The notes under the pieces were generated by a model. That model had not been told where the DNA came from. It worked only from the letters and a program-made list of their open reading frames with translations, and made no database searches. Positions 61,901 through 64,000 of a stretch of 64,000 nucleotides of DNA are shown piece after piece. This stretch comes from Peribacillus cavernae. GTDB lineage: Bacteria; Bacillota; Bacilli; Bacillales; DSM-1321. Made by a program: the position numbers and the translations under genes. The DNA lies in contig NZ_RYZZ01000007.1 of the NCBI RefSeq assembly GCF_003989135.1, positions 480,367 to 544,366 on the forward strand, written 5' to 3'. The stretch's first letter is position 1, and the number at the start of each line of letters is the position of its first letter.

Positions 61901-62485
61901 TATGAGCGTGTTTCTGAGCGCTTTTATTTTCTTATTGAGCAAAAGGACGACCTTCAACAGGCAAAAGACACACTGTTCCAGGTGATTGAAGAAATGGATG
62001 ATGAGATGAAGCGGCGCTTTGCCGATACCTTCTTTGCGATACGAGGGCAATTTGAACAGGTGTTCAAAGCGCTATTTGGCGGCGGCAGGGCGGAATTAAG
62101 GCTGACAAATCCTGATGACCTGCTGTATACAGGAGTAGATATCATTGCACAGCCGCCAGGGAAAAAACTGCAAAATCTTGGGCTTTTATCAGGCGGTGAG
62201 CGTGCGTTAACTGCCATTGCACTGTTATTTTCGATTCTGAAGATCCGGCCTGTCCCGTTCTGTATCCTCGATGAAGTCGAAGCTGCACTTGATGAGGCGA
62301 ATGTGATCCGTTTCAGCCAATATTTAAAACGATTCAGTACCGAGACGCAATTTATCGTCATTACCCATCGAAAAGGGACGATGGAGGAAGCGGATGTCCT
62401 ATATGGCGTAACGATGCAGGAGTCCGGTGTTTCAAAATTGGTTTCGGTCAGGATGGAAGAAACAAAGGAACTTGCGGAGGTATAG
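58919..62485 (+). CDS. smc: Chromosome condensation protein SMC
   Basis: 1188 residues, ABC-type head with a long antiparallel coiled coil and hinge. It organises and segregates the chromosome with ScpA/ScpB. Walker A GPNGSGKS is at 31-38, the hinge spans about 510-660 (PGVEGAIAELI to PGGSMTGGALK), signature LSGGE is at 1090-1094, and Walker B Asp1118-Glu1119 (CILDEVEAAL). It starts on GTG 58919 after AAGGGGGAAATG. No truncation or frameshift. Confidence 0.97.
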   Translation: MFLKRLDVVGFKSFAEKTSVDFVPGVTAVVGPNGSGKSNITDAIRWVLGEQSAKSLRGAKMEDIIFAGSDSRKALNFAEVSLTLDNETNSLPIDFHEVSVTRRVYRSGESEFFINNQACRLKDIVDLFIDSGLGREAFSIISQGKVEEILSSKSEERRVIFEEAAGVLKYKTRKKKAESKLSETQENLNRVNDILYELEGQVEPLKIQSSLAKEFLEKKDELEKVEVALTVHEIETLHEKWEALTAELERHSLQEEKMAADLQKKEVIVEEIRDKTAALDKSLSKLQEVLLQASEELEKLEGRKGVLKERKKNASQNKQQLERSIEEAEKRIILLTEQKEQEKSSLLLLEAEVKKCQESLSAKQKSLSLLNRDLDETIETMKSEYIEWLNKQAAAKNELQYLQQQQNLQENRNTRLDLDNAKFLAERQQTEEKKADLHAALAAVNHGLEQQVQLYRDEQKKFDHIKTSYQKQETTLYQAYQFLQQAKSRKEMLAEMEDDYAGFFQGVKEVLKAKNRLLPGVEGAIAELISVSKEYQTAIETALGGSMQHIVMDNEEHARQAIAFLKKNGYGRATFLPLTVIKGRELPRAHLNLMKSHPSFIGSAADLITYDDKFQTIAASLLGTVAITKDLKGANELAKLVQHKYRFVTLGGDIVNPGGSMTGGALKQKTSSLLSRKGELEDLKKKLSGMEDKTSMLEQHVKQLKSDMAKQEDKLEEARKSGEALRLKEQSIKGDIREVEIEERNINDRLHLYDLDKKSLVEEQLEKKVRIDNLQELLAACETEIKKLDQEIEELTKQKLSQQSSRETLTEETNELRVNLASKREQLQNQKDNYHRLEREQTFESEKASEFKEDLSLLSNEMSDSSSGEEKLEEAAKKKLESKTAAVDLIASKRKERMEFQTGLEALELELKELKRQHKGIAGIVKDEEVKLNRLDVELENRLDHLRGAYFLTFEGAKEKHPLKIPGEEARKKVKLIKLAMEELGTVNLGAIEEYERVSERFYFLIEQKDDLQQAKDTLFQVIEEMDDEMKRRFADTFFAIRGQFEQVFKALFGGGRAELRLTNPDDLLYTGVDIIAQPPGKKLQNLGLLSGGERALTAIALLFSILKIRPVPFCILDEVEAALDEANVIRFSQYLKRFSTETQFIVITHRKGTMEEADVLYGVTMQESGVSKLVSVRMEETKELAEV

Positions 62486-62523
62486 AAGAGGATTTTCTGT
62501 TGGGTCGTTTTTAGTGTCCCAGC

Positions 62524-62532
62524 TGGTATAAT
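62524..62532 (+). promoter_or_regulatory. Extended -10 promoter of ftsY
   Basis: TGGTATAAT at 62524-62532; no convincing -35. The start would fall just before AAAGGAAGTGAG of ftsY. Confidence 0.5.
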
Positions 62533-62551
62533 CAGTAAAGGAAGTGAGTAC

Positions 62552-63541
62552 ATGAGTTTTTTTAAAAAGTTGAAAGAAAAGTTTACGGACCAGTCCGATT
62601 CTGTTTCGGAAAAATTTAAACAGGGTCTGACAAAAACACGCGACTCCTTTGCTGGCAGGGTAAACGATCTCGTCGCCCGTTACCGCAAAGTGGACGAAGA
62701 TTTTTTCGAGGAACTCGAAGAAATCCTGATCCAGGCAGACGTCGGTTTCGGAACTGTCATCGAATTGATTGATGAACTGAAAACCGAAGTGAAGCGCCGC
62801 AATATATCTGATACGAAAGAAGTGCAATCCGTCATTTCAGAAAAGCTGGTCGAAATCTACCAAGGTGATGATGGTGCGGACTCGGAGTTGAATATCCAGG
62901 AAGATGGACCGACAGTAATCTTGTTCGTCGGTGTCAACGGTGTCGGGAAAACCACAACAATTGGGAAAATGGCCCATAAGTTTAAATCAGAAGGGAAATC
63001 GGTCATTCTTGCCGCCGGGGACACCTTCCGTGCCGGGGCGATTGAACAGCTTGAAGTATGGGGGAGCCGTGTCGGAGTCGAAGTTATTAAGCAGGCGGAA
63101 GGATCGGATCCGGCTGCGGTGATGTTTGATGCCATCCAATCTGCAAAAGCACGCAAAGCCGATATCCTCATTTGCGATACGGCAGGACGGCTGCAGAACA
63201 AGGTCAATTTAATGAAGGAGCTTGAAAAAGTAAAACGTGTGATTGAACGCGAAATTCCCGGGGCTCCGCATGAAGTTCTGCTTGTCCTTGACGCAACGAC
63301 AGGCCAGAATGCTTTAATTCAGGCAAAAACGTTCAAGGAAGCAACCAATGTTTCCGGCATTGTGCTGACTAAGCTTGACGGTACCGCAAAAGGGGGGATT
63401 GTCTTGGCAATCCGCAATGAATTATCCATTCCGGTAAAGTTTGTCGGCCTCGGCGAGCAGATGGATGATCTACAGGAATTTGACGCTGAAAAATATGTAT
63501 ACGGCTTATTTGCCAATTTAGTCGAAGTTGAAGAAGACTGA
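62552..63541 (+). CDS. ftsY: Signal recognition particle receptor FtsY
   Basis: 329-residue SRP GTPase docking ribosome-SRP complexes at the membrane. The N domain (about 1-110) begins with a basic amphipathic helix (MSFFKKLKEKF) for membrane contact. G1 GVNGVGKT is at 127-134, then DTFRAGAIEQL (G2), DTAGRLQNK (G3), TKLDGTAKGG (G4). No long acidic A domain, as usual in Firmicutes. The SRP protein gene ffh should follow ylxM outside the window. Confidence 0.97.
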   Translation: MSFFKKLKEKFTDQSDSVSEKFKQGLTKTRDSFAGRVNDLVARYRKVDEDFFEELEEILIQADVGFGTVIELIDELKTEVKRRNISDTKEVQSVISEKLVEIYQGDDGADSELNIQEDGPTVILFVGVNGVGKTTTIGKMAHKFKSEGKSVILAAGDTFRAGAIEQLEVWGSRVGVEVIKQAEGSDPAAVMFDAIQSAKARKADILICDTAGRLQNKVNLMKELEKVKRVIEREIPGAPHEVLLVLDATTGQNALIQAKTFKEATNVSGIVLTKLDGTAKGGIVLAIRNELSIPVKFVGLGEQMDDLQEFDAEKYVYGLFANLVEVEED

Positions 63542-63581
63542 CTTTTAAAACCGCTGCAGACCACCGGTTATTGTCAATACT

Positions 63582-63600
63582 CAGCGCTTCCGCTTTTCGG
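63582..63600 (-). repeat. Solo repeat end between ftsY and ylxM
   Basis: CAGCGCTTCCGCTTTTCGG, the direct-repeat end of the dispersed family. Confidence 0.6.
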
Positions 63601-63615
63601 TGTAAAGGTTTCATC

Positions 63616-63644
63616 TTGACATTCATTCTCAAACTGTATACACT
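63616..63644 (+). promoter_or_regulatory. Promoter of ylxM (probably ylxM-ffh)
   Basis: Perfect TTGACA (63616-63621), 17-base spacer, TACACT (63639-63644). Confidence 0.7.
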
Positions 63645-63692
63645 ATTAAGTTGTAAAGGGCTTTCACTTAACACTGAAGGGGGTTTGGCGAT

Positions 63693-64000
63693 ATGCTTGA
63701 GAAAACAACGCGCATCAACTATTTGTATGATTTTTACCAATCGTTGTTGACAGAAAAGCAGAAGAGCTATATGTCCCTTTACTATCTGGATGATTATTCT
63801 CTTGGCGAGATTGCCGAAGAATACGAAATAAGCAGGCAGGCAGTCTATGACAATATAAAGCGAACGGAAGCAATGCTTGAGGAATACGAGGCAAAGCTTT
63901 TCTTATTCCAAAAGTTTCAAGAGCGAAATAAATGGCTTTCGGATATGAAGGGACTCGTTGAGAAGGAAAACGTTTCAAAGAAAGAACTTTTATCCGTAGT
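63693..64000 (+). CDS. ylxM: YlxM, SRP-associated helix-turn-helix protein (3' truncated by window)
   Basis: About 102 codons visible, running off the right edge. [40 protein letters not shown] and [18 protein letters not shown] match YlxM/UPF0122. This small sigma-70 region 4-like protein is encoded before ffh; in streptococci it modulates SRP GTPase activity. ATG 63693 follows AAGGGGG at 63677. It is absent from simple stop-to-stop lists because its stop lies outside. Confidence 0.93.
   Translation, partial: MLEKTTRINYLYDFYQSLLTEKQKSYMSLYYLDDYSLGEIAEEYEISRQAVYDNIKRTEAMLEEYEAKLFLFQKFQERNKWLSDMKGLVEKENVSKKELLSV

Overview
The window is a stretch of chromosome from an endospore-forming member of the Bacillaceae. 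Gene content and order closely follow the Bacillus subtilis ftsZ-to-ffh region. The sporulation genes (spoIIGA, sigE, sigG, spoVM), the PyrR-attenuated pyr operon, the T-box before ileS and the FapR operator all support this. Protein sequences are clearly diverged from B. subtilis, so a related genus such as Mesobacillus or Cytobacillus is plausible (inference). No rRNA, tRNA, CRISPR array, transposase or phage genes were seen.

Layout. 1-491: 3' end of ftsZ. 968-3829: spoIIGA-sigE and sigG, the compartment-specific sigma factors. 4101-8090: ylmC, pgeF, ylmE, sepF, ylmG, ylmH, divIVA (division and cell-pole genes). 8130-11290: T-box leader and ileS. 11616-12996: lspA and an RluD-family pseudouridine synthase. 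12993-24882: the complete pyrimidine operon pyrR-P-B-C-AA-AB-K-D-F-E with three PyrR-binding loops, the second of which looks wrecked. 25042-27888: an AT-rich accessory island with a short DinB-like gene, a gene broken at three A-runs, a His/Cys-rich SPOCS-like protein, a SPOR/coiled-coil protein and a 49-codon YycC-like gene. 28144-29862 (minus): rqcH. 30041-45406 and onward: yloB, remA, gmk, rpoZ, coaBC, priA, def, fmt, rsmB, rlmN, prpC, prkC, rsgA, rpe, thiN, spoVM. rpmB lies on the minus strand. 47786-53652: yloU, fakA-like yloV, sdaAB, sdaAA, recG. 54395-62485: fapR, plsX, fabD, fabG, acpP, rnc, smc. 62552-64000: ftsY and a 3'-truncated ylxM.

How the genes work together. The pyr operon makes UMP from bicarbonate, glutamine and aspartate and imports uracil. 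coaBC, fmt, def and priA belong to a housekeeping block. prpC and prkC form a phosphatase/kinase pair sensing peptidoglycan. fapR, plsX, fabD, fabG and acpP control and carry out membrane lipid synthesis. spoIIGA, sigE and sigG run the sporulation sigma cascade.

The least explained content is non-coding. A structured dispersed repeat (four long copies plus about seven fragments) is bounded by 20-22 bp direct repeats. It abuts stop codons, appears to have replaced the terminator of the second pyr attenuator, and may supply a promoter for coaBC. Two further arrays of degenerate ~20-bp units lie downstream of ileS and recG. Family assignments rest on recognised motifs and remembered homologues. 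No database search was run.
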